This document shows, in pieces, positions 7,487-14,839 of a stretch of 64,000 nt of DNA. How positions within the stretch are numbered: the stretch's first letter is position 1; the number at the start of each line of letters is the position of its first letter. A model generated the notes under the pieces. The model did not search any database, was not told the origin of the DNA, and saw only the letters and a list, made by a program, of their open reading frames with translations. This DNA comes from Planctomycetota bacterium (lineage in GTDB: Bacteria > Planctomycetota > PLA2). The DNA lies in the NCBI GenBank assembly GCA_021776735.1, contig JAJFFH010000037.1, positions 62,001 through 126,000 on the forward strand. The letters are read 5' to 3'. The position numbers and the translations under genes are program-made.

Positions 7487-8496
7487 CCCCGCACCGTTTC
7501 CTGGTCGAGCTGTACCGCGACGGGCAGTTGCTCACGCAGCGCCCGGTCCCGACGGAGAGTCTCGATCCCGCGCTGGAGTGGCTCCAGTTCGAAGGCGTCC
7601 GGCAGGGCGTCCTCCCGGCACGGTTGGGGGGGCGCTCGCCCGCGGCGGCGGAGCCGGTCTGGCATCCCGACGACGGCGAACCGTTCGTCGAGGGGATCGG
7701 GTTCGCCGGCGTCGAGGCGCGGGTGCCGACTGCGTACTTCCGCGAAGTGGCCGAGACGGCGTCGAGCGAGCTCGTCGAGCGCGGCGACCTCAAGGAGGGC
7801 GATCCGTTTACCTACCGCGTGCTGGCGTTTCCGGGGAACGAAACCGGCCAACAGCAAACGGACGGCGATGTCGGCGACGTTGTCGAGATTCCGCAGGAGC
7901 TTGATGCGCCCGAGGTGGCGCTCGCGGAATTGCTGGATGGTGCGGAACAGCACGGGCCCGCGGTCGAGCGCGAGATGCCGGTCGTGATTCCACATGAGGT
8001 TCTCGACGAGGTCGATGCCTGCAAGCTCGCGGCGGGCGGGGTCGAAACCGGCGGCGTCCTGGTCGGTCGTCTTCACCGTGACCGTGACACACACGAGCTG
8101 TGTCTTCGGGTCGCGGCGCAGATTCCCGCGCGGCACGCCGAGGCGCAGGCGATGCGATTCACGTTCACGCCGGAGACCTGGGGCTCGGTGCGCGACATCA
8201 TCGACCTGCGCGGTCGCGACGAGATCATGGTCGGCTGGTGGCACACGCATCCCGCCCGCGAATGGTGCAAGGAATGCGCGCCCGAGCGGTGGCTCACCTG
8301 CCCGCTCGCGCGCTCGTTTTTCAGCGCCGAGGACGGCCGCCTGCACCGGATGGTCTTTCCGCGTGCGTACAGCGTGGCGCTGGTCGCGGGCGACCACGTG
8401 CGGGACGACCGGAGTTGGGAGTCGGTTCTCGCGCTCTACGGCTGGCACCAGGGGCTGGTGCAGCGCCGCGGCTACTACGTCATCCAGAACGCCTAG
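7483..8496 (+). CDS. JAB/JAMM metallopeptidase, predicted Ubl-processing and deconjugating enzyme
   Basis: 337 residues; GTG 7483 overlaps the Ubl stop (GTGA). The C-terminal half (about 165-337) is a JAB domain: Glu188 in VETGGVLVGRL, the metal-binding H254-T-H256 in GWWHTHP, and the third metal ligand Asp284 in FFSAED. Between HTH and that Asp there are 27 residues rather than the usual ten. The extra loop carries Cys262, Cys265 and Cys273 and may hold a structural metal. The N-terminal part (1-160) is a separate, mostly beta-rich region, joined by a linker holding a copy of the dispersed repeat read as QQTDGDV (residues 125-130). Expected function: cleaves the Ubl after Gly-Gly and removes it from targets with Zn2+ catalysis. 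Confidence 0.88.
   Translation: MTPHRFLVELYRDGQLLTQRPVPTESLDPALEWLQFEGVRQGVLPARLGGRSPAAAEPVWHPDDGEPFVEGIGFAGVEARVPTAYFREVAETASSELVERGDLKEGDPFTYRVLAFPGNETGQQQTDGDVGDVVEIPQELDAPEVALAELLDGAEQHGPAVEREMPVVIPHEVLDEVDACKLAAGGVETGGVLVGRLHRDRDTHELCLRVAAQIPARHAEAQAMRFTFTPETWGSVRDIIDLRGRDEIMVGWWHTHPAREWCKECAPERWLTCPLARSFFSAEDGRLHRMVFPRAYSVALVAGDHVRDDRSWESVLALYGWHQGLVQRRGYYVIQNA
7854..7870 (+). repeat. Dispersed repeat copy, in coding sequence
   Basis: GCAAACGGACGGCGATG; encodes QTDGD in the linker of the JAB protein. Confidence 0.95.
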
Positions 8497-8525
8497 ACAC
8501 CTGGGCACCTAGAAGGGAATCGCAC

Positions 8526-10187
8526 ATGGCCAACCCGACGATCGACCCCGAGGTCCTCGAACTGATTCTGCACCCCGAGCTCGAGATGGACATGAAGCTC
8601 ATGGCCGCGCGAAACGCGCGAGGGGAATCGACCGATCACGCCGAGGCGCTCGACCGCGTGCTCATCGAGACGGCCGGGCGTGCCCGCACGGGTCTGCGGG
8701 AGGCGCAAAAAACCCAAAACAAGCTCCGGGCGCTGCTCGAGAAGCTCACCACGCCGCCGTGGCACGTCGCAACGTACCTCGCAATGGTGCAGACCCCGCA
8801 CGGTCCGCGACTCGAAGTGATCCTGGGCAACGCGCGCCACGTGGTCAATCTCGGCGACAACGTGGATCTCGAAGAGCTGCACTGCGGCGACGAGGTCTAC
8901 ATGAACGGCGAGAACAACGTCGTCGTGGGCCTCTGCAAGACCCTGCCGTTCGGGGACACCGCGACGTTCGACCGTGTGTTGCCGGACGGACGCCTCGTGG
9001 TCCGGGTCCGCGACGAGGAGGTGGTCACGCTGCCCGCGGGGCGCCTCGACACCGAGCCGCTCACCGAAGGAGATCTGGTCCGCCACGATCGCAAGACCGG
9101 CTTTGCCCACGAGGTCGTCGGCAACTCGCGCGCCGAGGCGCTGTTTTTGGAAGACACCCCCGAAGAAACGTTCGCGCAGGTCGGCGGCCTCCGCGAACAG
9201 ATCGAGGAAATCCGCGAGACGATCCAACTGCGCTTTCAGCACCCGGAGCTGGCGCGACGCTTCAAGCTGCGGCCCGCGCAGTCGATTCTGCTCGTCGGCC
9301 CTCCCGGCACGGGCAAGACCCTCCTCGCCCGCGCGCTCGCGCACGAACTCGCCGGCATGGCCGGTTCCGGGCGCAGTCGCTTCTTGTACGTCAAGCCGGG
9401 CAGCCTCAACTCGATGTGGTACGGCCAGACCGAACAGCAGTACCGCGAAGTCTTTCGCGTGGCGCGCGAGGCGGGCGAGCGCGACCCCGACATTCCGTGC
9501 GTGATCTTTTTCGACGAGGTGGACTCGGGTGCTGCGGCGCGCGGCACAAGCCTCAACCGCGTCGATGACCGGGTCCTGACGGCGTTCGCCGCCGAACTCG
9601 ACGGACTCACCAAGCGCGGCAACATCCTGGTCGTCGCGGCGACGAACCGCCCCGACGGCATCGACCCCGCGCTCCTGCGCCCCGGCCGGCTCGGCGACCG
9701 AATGATCACGGTCCCCCGCCCCGGCCGTGCGGCGGCGCGCGACATCGCGAGCAAGCACCTCGACAAAGATATTCCCTACGCCGAGGACCGCAACACGCTG
9801 CTCGACGCGCTCGTCTCGCATGTCTACGCGCCGAACGGGCGCCCGCCGCTCGCCACGATCCGTTTCGCGGACGGCAGCCGCCGAAAAGTCATCGCCGGCG
9901 ACCTCACGAGCGGTGCGGTGCTGCGCAGCATCGCGGACAAGGCGCGCAACGCGGCCTGCGTGCGCGCGGCCCGCTCCGCAGGAAACGGCGCGAACGGCGT
10001 CCCGGGCCTGACCCTGACCGATCTGCTCGACGCGGCGGCGTCGGTCTACGACGAGACCGCAAGCATCCTGACCCGCCACAACTGCCCCACCCACGTCACG
10101 GACCTGCCCGAAGGGCTGTCCATCGCCGCGGTGGAACGAACCAAGGTCAAGGTGCGGCGCCCGCACCGCTTCCTGAGGACCGCATGA
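8526..10187 (+). CDS. AAA+ proteasome-associated ATPase (Mpa/ARC family) without a QYL tail
   Basis: 553 residues from ATG 8526. An N-terminal helical/coiled-coil region (about 20-75) is followed by an OB-type beta region (about 78-200) and one AAA+ module. Walker A is GPPGTGKT (258-265), Walker B VIFFDE (326-331), and the arginine finger lies in LLRPGRLGDR. A substrate-pulling loop is suggested by SLNSMWYGQTEQQ. Order and composition match Mpa/ARC, which unfolds pupylated proteins and feeds them to the 20S core. The C-terminus ends FLRTA, whereas proteasome-activating Mpa ends in a docking QYL-type motif. With no prcBA nearby, it may act as an unfoldase without a proteasome or partner another peptidase. 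Its stop overlaps the start of the next gene. Confidence 0.9.
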   Translation: MANPTIDPEVLELILHPELEMDMKLMAARNARGESTDHAEALDRVLIETAGRARTGLREAQKTQNKLRALLEKLTTPPWHVATYLAMVQTPHGPRLEVILGNARHVVNLGDNVDLEELHCGDEVYMNGENNVVVGLCKTLPFGDTATFDRVLPDGRLVVRVRDEEVVTLPAGRLDTEPLTEGDLVRHDRKTGFAHEVVGNSRAEALFLEDTPEETFAQVGGLREQIEEIRETIQLRFQHPELARRFKLRPAQSILLVGPPGTGKTLLARALAHELAGMAGSGRSRFLYVKPGSLNSMWYGQTEQQYREVFRVAREAGERDPDIPCVIFFDEVDSGAAARGTSLNRVDDRVLTAFAAELDGLTKRGNILVVAATNRPDGIDPALLRPGRLGDRMITVPRPGRAAARDIASKHLDKDIPYAEDRNTLLDALVSHVYAPNGRPPLATIRFADGSRRKVIAGDLTSGAVLRSIADKARNAACVRAARSAGNGANGVPGLTLTDLLDAAASVYDETASILTRHNCPTHVTDLPEGLSIAAVERTKVKVRRPHRFLRTA

Positions 10188-11860
10188 CCCACAGCAAGAC
10201 AAGCAATCCCATTCCGAGGCGGGGCGGGGGCGGAATCCCGAAGCTCTGCGGGGGCGACATCGAACTCGCCAACTTCATCTTCGGCGCCCCCACCACGGGC
10301 AACGGCATCGGCAGCGGGACCGGCGCAGAAGCCGCGCGCGCTTTGCTGCGCCAGATCGAGGGCGTGGCGGCGGGCAGTTTCTACACGCGCCCGGCCACAT
10401 CGTCCGGACACTCCGGCTGGTCGTTCGGAACCGGCTACGCCCCGAGCTACGGATACGGCAACTCCTATCGTGCGGGCTACGGCTATGGCTACGACTCGGG
10501 CTACGGCACCGGATGGCCGCGGGCGTCCGAGGAGAACCCACAAGACATCGACCGCCGTTTCCTGACGACCAACGGCGGCTGCGCGTACATCGACCTCTCG
10601 CACCTGGAGGTCTGCCTGCCGGAAGTCCGCAGCGCATACGACCACGTCGCCTGCTGGCACGCCTTGTTGCGCATGGTGCGCGACGCCCAGGTACGCGCGA
10701 ACCAGGAACTCCCGGAGGGCCAGACCGTCAAGGTGCTCGCGAACAACAGCGACGGCAAGGGCCACTCCTACGGCAGCCACTTGAACTTTCTCCTGACGCG
10801 CACCTGCTGGGACAACCTGTTCAAGCGCCGTCTGCACCATGCACTCCACATCGCCACGTACCTCGCCAGCTCGATCCTGTTCGCGGGCGCCGGCAAGGTC
10901 GGCGCGGAATCCGGCGAGAGCGTGCCGTTTCAAATCTCGCAGCGCGCCGACTTCTTCGAGTCGCTCACTGCCACCCAAACAACCTACGACCGCCCGCTGC
11001 TCAACAGCCGCGACGAAAGCCTCGCCGACTCCGACATGGCGCGCTTTCACCTCATCTTGTTCGACAGCACGCTGCAGCACGGCGCCAGCCTGCTCAAGGT
11101 CGGCGTCACCCAGATCGTTCTGGCGATGCTCGAACAGGGCCAGACCGATCCGCTTCTGTTTCTGGACGATCCCGTGGAAGCGCTGCACACGTGGAGCAGG
11201 GATCCGGACCTGGAGGCCACCGCGACGACAGCAGACGGACGGCGATGTACCGCGCTGGACGTGCAGTGGATGTTTTTTGAACGCGCCACGCGCTTTGTCG
11301 CCTCAGGGTGCGCGGAACCGGTCGTACCGCGGGTCCACGAGATCATGGCGCTGTGGGAAGACACCCTCACGCGGCTCGGCGACGGCCGCGTGGAAACACT
11401 CACCGGACGGCTCGACTGGGTCTTGAAGCGTTCGTTGCTGCGCCGTGCGATGGACGCGCACGGACTCGCCCCGGACGCGCCCGCTCTGCAGGTGCTCGAC
11501 CAGACGTATCACTCCCTCGACCCGGACGAGGGGCTTTATTGGGCTTGTGAACGTGCGGGTGGCCTTGAGCGATACGTCCCGGAAGAACGGATTTGCCACT
11601 TCACGAAAGAGCCCCCGGAAGACACACGCGCGTGGACCCGCGCGCACCTGCTGCGCCGCGGCGACGTCGAAGCGGTCGATTGGGACCGGCTGCGCTTTGC
11701 AGACGACCGCATCGTCTGGATGCGCGACCCGCTCCGCTTCACGCGCCAGGAAACCGGCGCACTGTTCGAACAGGACCTGCCGCCGGGGCAGCTCCTGGAC
11801 CAGCTCGAGAGCACCCTCTCCCCCCCGACCCCCCACACCCCCACTTCAGAAAGGATCTGA
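10184..11860 (+). CDS. Dop-like member of the Pup ligase/deamidase family
   Basis: 558 residues; ATG 10184 overlaps the ATPase stop. It has the glutamine-synthetase-like fold of Dop/PafA: GGDIELANF (residues 23-31) stands in place of the usual G-x-E-T-E-Y, so the first acidic residue is Asp. The catalytic Asp is Asp137 in AYIDLSHLE. The nucleotide/Pup region is NNSDGKGHSYGSHLNFLL, the arginine region NSRDESLAD, and C-terminal domain landmarks include LDWVLKRSLL and LDQTYHSLDPDEGLYW. Between the first two strands sits a long Gly/Tyr/Ser-rich insert (about 76-111) at the place where actinobacterial Dop has its Dop-loop. That, plus the order ATPase-Dop-Pup-PafA, favours deamidase/depupylase over ligase. 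One dispersed-repeat copy lies at residues 350-355. Confidence 0.82.
   Translation: MTHSKTSNPIPRRGGGGIPKLCGGDIELANFIFGAPTTGNGIGSGTGAEAARALLRQIEGVAAGSFYTRPATSSGHSGWSFGTGYAPSYGYGNSYRAGYGYGYDSGYGTGWPRASEENPQDIDRRFLTTNGGCAYIDLSHLEVCLPEVRSAYDHVACWHALLRMVRDAQVRANQELPEGQTVKVLANNSDGKGHSYGSHLNFLLTRTCWDNLFKRRLHHALHIATYLASSILFAGAGKVGAESGESVPFQISQRADFFESLTATQTTYDRPLLNSRDESLADSDMARFHLILFDSTLQHGASLLKVGVTQIVLAMLEQGQTDPLLFLDDPVEALHTWSRDPDLEATATTADGRRCTALDVQWMFFERATRFVASGCAEPVVPRVHEIMALWEDTLTRLGDGRVETLTGRLDWVLKRSLLRRAMDAHGLAPDAPALQVLDQTYHSLDPDEGLYWACERAGGLERYVPEERICHFTKEPPEDTRAWTRAHLLRRGDVEAVDWDRLRFADDRIVWMRDPLRFTRQETGALFEQDLPPGQLLDQLESTLSPPTPHTPTSERI
11231..11247 (+). repeat. Dispersed repeat copy, in coding sequence
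   Basis: GCAGACGGACGGCGATG in the Dop-like gene, in another frame (ADGRRC). Confidence 0.9.
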
Positions 11861-11862
11861 CC

Positions 11863-12084
11863 ATGAACACCCGTGAACGACGACCCGACGACAACCGTGA
11901 CGACAACCCGGGCGAACCGGGAATGACTCCCCCCGCCGATTTCATTCAGCGAGTGGGCTCGCTGGCGAACGCCCGTCGGGAAGGGCAGGGCCTCGCCTCC
12001 GCGGGCGATGACGCGATTCGCAAAAGCCTCTCGTTGAACAGCGAGACGTGGCTCGGCGCGAACCGGCAGGAAGGCGGGCAGTAG
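11863..12084 (+). CDS. pup: Pup, prokaryotic ubiquitin-like protein ending in Gly-Gly-Gln
   Basis: 73 residues from ATG 11863, two bases after the Dop-like stop, with AAGGA at 11851-11855. The first half is highly charged and disordered-looking (MNTRERRPDDNRDDN), as in Pup and the related UBact proteins. The second half has a weak helix, and the protein ends in EGGQ. The GGQ end is the Pup form that needs deamidation of Gln to Glu by Dop before PafA can join it to lysines. At 73 residues it is slightly longer than mycobacterial Pup (64). The middle is divergent from actinobacterial Pup, so identity rests on the GGQ end, composition, size and position between the Dop-like and PafA-like genes. 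The longer open frame that begins upstream inside the Dop-like gene is not the real start. Confidence 0.92.
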   Translation: MNTRERRPDDNRDDNPGEPGMTPPADFIQRVGSLANARREGQGLASAGDDAIRKSLSLNSETWLGANRQEGGQ

Positions 12085-12086
12085 AC

Positions 12087-13742
12087 GTGACGCGCCGCCG
12101 CCTGTTCGGACTCGAGACCGAGTACGCGTTCAGCGCCTTCGATTCCACGGGCGGGGCGCTTTCGCGCGAGCACTTTCTCGGCAAGTTTTTTCACCTCGTC
12201 CTCAAGCGTGTCCCCCACCTCCCGGGGATGCGCTGCGGCGGGGTCTTTTTGGAAACCGGTGCGCGGTTCTACATGGATACCGGTCACCACCCGGAGTTCG
12301 CGTCGCCGGAGTGCACGACCCCCGACGAGCTCGTGTGCGCCGTGCGCGCAGGGGATCGACTCTTGGCGGAGACGGTCGCCGAGATGCAGGCCGCGGTCAC
12401 GAGTCCCGCCGAGCTCGCGCTGCTCACCGGCAACGTCGACTACGCCAGCGGCGCTACGTGGGGCAGCCACGAGAGCTATCACCACCGCGCCGACCCGACT
12501 AGTCTGCCCCGCGATTTGATTCCGCACTTTGTGTCGCGCGTCATCTACACCGGCGCGGGTGGCTTCGACAACAAGCATCCCGGCCTGCGGTTCCTGGTGT
12601 CCCCACGCGTGCCGCATCTCGTGTGCGCGGTGTCGAACGAGTCGACGGCCCACCGTTCGATCTACCACACGCGCGACGAGAAACTCGCGGGCGACGGGAA
12701 CCACCGAATGCATGTCATCTGTGGCGAGAGCCTGCGCTCGGACCGCGCCCTTTGGTTGCGCGTCGGCACCACGGCGCTGATTCTTGCGCTGGCCGAAGCC
12801 GGGCGCGCCCCGGGTAGCAAGGTCAGGCTGAAACATCCGCTCAAGGTCATGCAGGCGTTCGCCGCCGATCCGACTTGCCGGGTTCGGAGTGAGAGACGGA
12901 CGGCGATGCAGATTCAGCGCCACTACCTCAAGTGCGTCGAAGCCGAACTCGCGACCGACCTCCTGCCGGAGTGGGCTACAGCACTGTGCGCGGAGTGGCG
13001 CCGCGTTCTCGACCTCACGCAGAAAACGCCGGACGCGCTCGAGAACGTGCTCGATTGGCGCATCAAGTGGGCGCTGTACAAAGCGCACGCCGCGCGGCGT
13101 GGTTTTGACTGGGAGATCGTGGAGCGCTGGAACGAGCTGCTCCAGACACAGCGGTGGGTGCAGATTGAGGCGCAGCGACCGCGCCGGCCGGCGCGGAAAC
13201 ATCCCGAACCGTTCATTTCAGCCAAAGAGGAAGCAGCGGCCGACGCCGCCCTCGCCGGCGCGCTGGAGGAGGAATTCACACGACGAGGCCTGCGCCAAGA
13301 GGATCTCGACGGATTCTTGAAGCTGCGCGCGGAATTGTTCGAACTCGACACGCGGTTTGGCCAGCTCGGCCCGCGCGGCACGTTCGCCAGCCTCGACGAG
13401 GCCGGGGTCCTCGACCACCGCGTCCCGACCATCAGCGCAGCCGAATCACTCGCAGCGTTGAACACCCCGCCAGCCACGACCCGAGCCGCCCTGCGCGGCC
13501 ACGCGATTAAGGAGCTGCGACAACGAAATCCGGGCGAAACAGCCCCGACGGATTTGGGCGGCCGAAATGGAAGTCGCGGACCGCGGGCAAGCTGGACGGG
13601 GGTCTGGGACCTCGACGACCGCCGCATGATCGACCTGTCGAATCCGTTCGCCCAAGAGGCCCAATGGCAGCCGATGCCCCAACCGGAACCCGATCCGATC
13701 CAGGAAGCGCCCGCCACGGAACAGAACCAGCCGAGAGATTGA
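12087..13742 (+). CDS. PafA-like Pup ligase
   Basis: 551 residues. GTG 12087, two bases after the Pup stop, places the family signature G-L-E-T-E-Y (residues 8-13) right at the N-terminus, as in PafA; the open frame further upstream is overlap with pup. The catalytic Asp is Asp64 in YMDTGHHPE, followed by FASPEC and the NVDYASGATWGSHESYHHR nucleotide-site region. There is no Dop-loop insert, which supports a ligase assignment. It should use ATP to link the C-terminal Glu of deamidated Pup to substrate lysines. About 100 extra C-terminal residues, rich in Pro, Gln and acidic residues, extend beyond the usual ligase length (450-480) and have no recognised fold. A partial dispersed-repeat copy lies near residue 270. 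Confidence 0.85.
   Translation: MTRRRLFGLETEYAFSAFDSTGGALSREHFLGKFFHLVLKRVPHLPGMRCGGVFLETGARFYMDTGHHPEFASPECTTPDELVCAVRAGDRLLAETVAEMQAAVTSPAELALLTGNVDYASGATWGSHESYHHRADPTSLPRDLIPHFVSRVIYTGAGGFDNKHPGLRFLVSPRVPHLVCAVSNESTAHRSIYHTRDEKLAGDGNHRMHVICGESLRSDRALWLRVGTTALILALAEAGRAPGSKVRLKHPLKVMQAFAADPTCRVRSERRTAMQIQRHYLKCVEAELATDLLPEWATALCAEWRRVLDLTQKTPDALENVLDWRIKWALYKAHAARRGFDWEIVERWNELLQTQRWVQIEAQRPRRPARKHPEPFISAKEEAAADAALAGALEEEFTRRGLRQEDLDGFLKLRAELFELDTRFGQLGPRGTFASLDEAGVLDHRVPTISAAESLAALNTPPATTRAALRGHAIKELRQRNPGETAPTDLGGRNGSRGPRASWTGVWDLDDRRMIDLSNPFAQEAQWQPMPQPEPDPIQEAPATEQNQPRD
12896..12908 (+). repeat. Dispersed repeat core, in coding sequence
   Basis: ACGGACGGCGATG in the PafA-like gene, encoding RRTAM. 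Confidence 0.8.
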
Positions 13743-13779
13743 CACGCCCGGGCGGCCCCCTAGACTTTCCGGACCATAT

Positions 13780-13856
13780 GGGGGTGTAGCTCAGCTGGTT
13801 AGAGCGCTAGCCTGTCAAGCTAGAGGCCGCGGGTTCGAGTCCCGTCACTCCCGCCA
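13780..13856 (+). tRNA. tRNA-Asp (GTC)
   Basis: 77 nucleotides including an encoded CCA. The acceptor stem is GGGGGTG paired with CACTCCC (one G-U), and the positions 8-9 TA, the D-arm GCTC...GAGC and the T-loop TTCGAGT are all present. The anticodon loop CTGTCAA reads GTC. It lies 37 bp after the end of the PafA-like gene and is immediately followed by a tandem repeat that reuses its last 28 bases. Confidence 0.97.
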
Positions 13857-14490
13857 GTATTCAAAGCGAGTCCACCCGTTCAACCATCAGAGGGCGCAAG
13901 AGAGCACCCGGGGAAGACTCGAATCACCTCGGCCTCTGTGGGGGTAGCCAGCGGCGGAAGCCGATGGCGAAGGGGGGCGCTGCCCCCCTTTAGACGCTGC
14001 CGCTTGGCGAAGCCAGGCACCGAAGGTGCCGTTTAGGCTTTGCGGGTTCGAGTCCCGTCACTCCCGCCAATGTAAACGCGAGTCCACCCGTCCAACCATC
14101 AGAGGGCACGAAGAGAACCCGGGGAAGACTCGAATCACCCCGGCCTCTGTGGGGGTAGCCAGCGGCGTAACCGCAGGCGAAGGGGGGCCCTGCCCCCCTT
14201 TAGACACTGCCGCTTGGCAAAGCCAGGCACCAAAGGTGCCGTTTAGGCTGAGCGGGTTCGAGTCCCGTCACTCCCGCCAGTATTCAAAGCGAGTCCACCC
14301 GTTCAACGAACCGAGGACATGATGAGCGCCAGGGGAGGACTCGAATCCACCCGGCCTCTCGTAGGGGTAGCCAGCGGGGGAAGCCGATGGCGAAGGGGGG
14401 CGCTGCCCCCCTTTAGACACTGCCGCTTGGCAAAGCCAGGCGCCGAAGGCGCCGTTTAGGCTTTGCGGGTTCGAGTCCCGTCACTCCCGC
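13829..14490 (+). repeat. Three tandem ~212-bp units, each ending in a copy of the tRNA-Asp 3' part
   Basis: The last 28 bases of the tRNA (13829-13856, starting GCGGGTTCGAGTCCC) recur at 14042-14069, 14252-14279 and, lacking the last two bases, 14465-14490. The spacings are 213, 210 and 213 bp. The intervening parts are also repeated with scattered changes, many of which preserve base pairing: GGCACC/GGTGCC in units 1 and 2 becomes GGCGCC/GGCGCC in unit 3. There is no protein-like reading frame. The layout matches the E. coli tyrT region (rtT repeats carrying the tRNA 3' end), but the sequence is unrelated. Confidence 0.9.
13940..14490 (+). ncRNA. Candidate structured RNAs in the tRNA-Asp downstream repeats
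   Basis: Each repeat holds, in order: GGGGGTAG, which could pair with the CACTCCC of the copied acceptor stem (six pairs in units 1 and 2); a GCCAGCGGC...GCCG..GGC hairpin; a GGGGGG-CGCT-CCCCCC hairpin; a TGCC..TTGGC-GAA-GCCAGGCA hairpin; GGCACC-GAA-GGTGCC; and the T-arm. Approximate units are 13940-14069, 14151-14279 and 14363-14490. Paired-position changes between copies support an RNA that folds, perhaps as a tRNA mimic with an enlarged middle. A conserved GACTCGAA in each unit (13916-13923 in the first) is complementary to the T-arm TTCGAGTC and could form an alternative pairing. Confidence 0.6.
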
Positions 14491-14805
14491 TCCGCGTGCC
14501 GTGCCGCGCGTGAAACGCGCGGCGGCGGTCGTCCTTCCTTGGCCCCAGGGGCATCCGTATTCCGGCCACAACCTGATCGTCCGACGCTGCGGTCGAAGAC
14601 GGTGCCGGGAGTGCCACCGGTGTCAACGGACAGCCCGCCATCCCCAGGTTCGCCTACACCAAGCCGAACTCCGCGGGCAGTCAGCCCTTCCGGTTGCACG
14701 CGCGGTCCGGGTCACCTAGGCCTGGATCGAGCCGACGTTCCAACAAGGCGGTGCCCTTCTTCCGGGGGCCCGGAATGCCCGCCGCCACTTCTTTCAGCGC
14801 CTGAC
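14491..14805. other. Intergenic stretch after the tRNA repeats
   Basis: No convincing gene is seen. It contains one perfect 8-bp hairpin, CCGCGCGT-GAA-ACGCGCGG (14504-14522), just after the last repeat. It could end the tRNA/repeat transcript, although no T-run follows. Confidence 0.4.
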
Positions 14806-14839
14806 TTGACCCCATAACGTTATGCGTTATGGTGACGTA
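14806..14839 (+). promoter_or_regulatory. Probable promoter/operator of the HigBA-like module
   Basis: TTGACC (14806-14811) and TATGGT (14828-14833) are 16 bp apart, a sigma-70-like arrangement. Between them, CATAACGTTATG is a perfect 12-bp palindrome, and a further TTATG follows, as expected for an antitoxin-bound operator. Confidence 0.55.

Noticed and set aside
8493-10202. 569-codon frame antisense to the Mpa/ARC ATPase
   Set aside because: High-G+C shadow of a real gene; residues have no recognisable domain and the sense frame has Walker motifs.
11593-11862. Longer Pup start upstream of 11863
   Set aside because: The upstream frame lies inside the Dop-like gene and lacks a ribosome-binding site; ATG 11863 has AAGGA at the right distance and gives the expected Pup size.
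11946-13202. 418-codon frame antisense to pup/PafA-like genes
   Set aside because: Shadow frame overlapping two recognised genes.
14026-14322. 98-codon open frame across the tRNA-linked repeats
   Set aside because: It spans repeat copies and reads tRNA sequence; no ribosome-binding site; codon use is unlike neighbours. The region is better explained as structured RNA.
13829-14490. Integration (att) sites of a genomic island at the tRNA
   Set aside because: Direct repeats of a tRNA end suggest integration, but the units are homologous over their full length and closely spaced, and no integrase is present, so tandem duplication explains them better.
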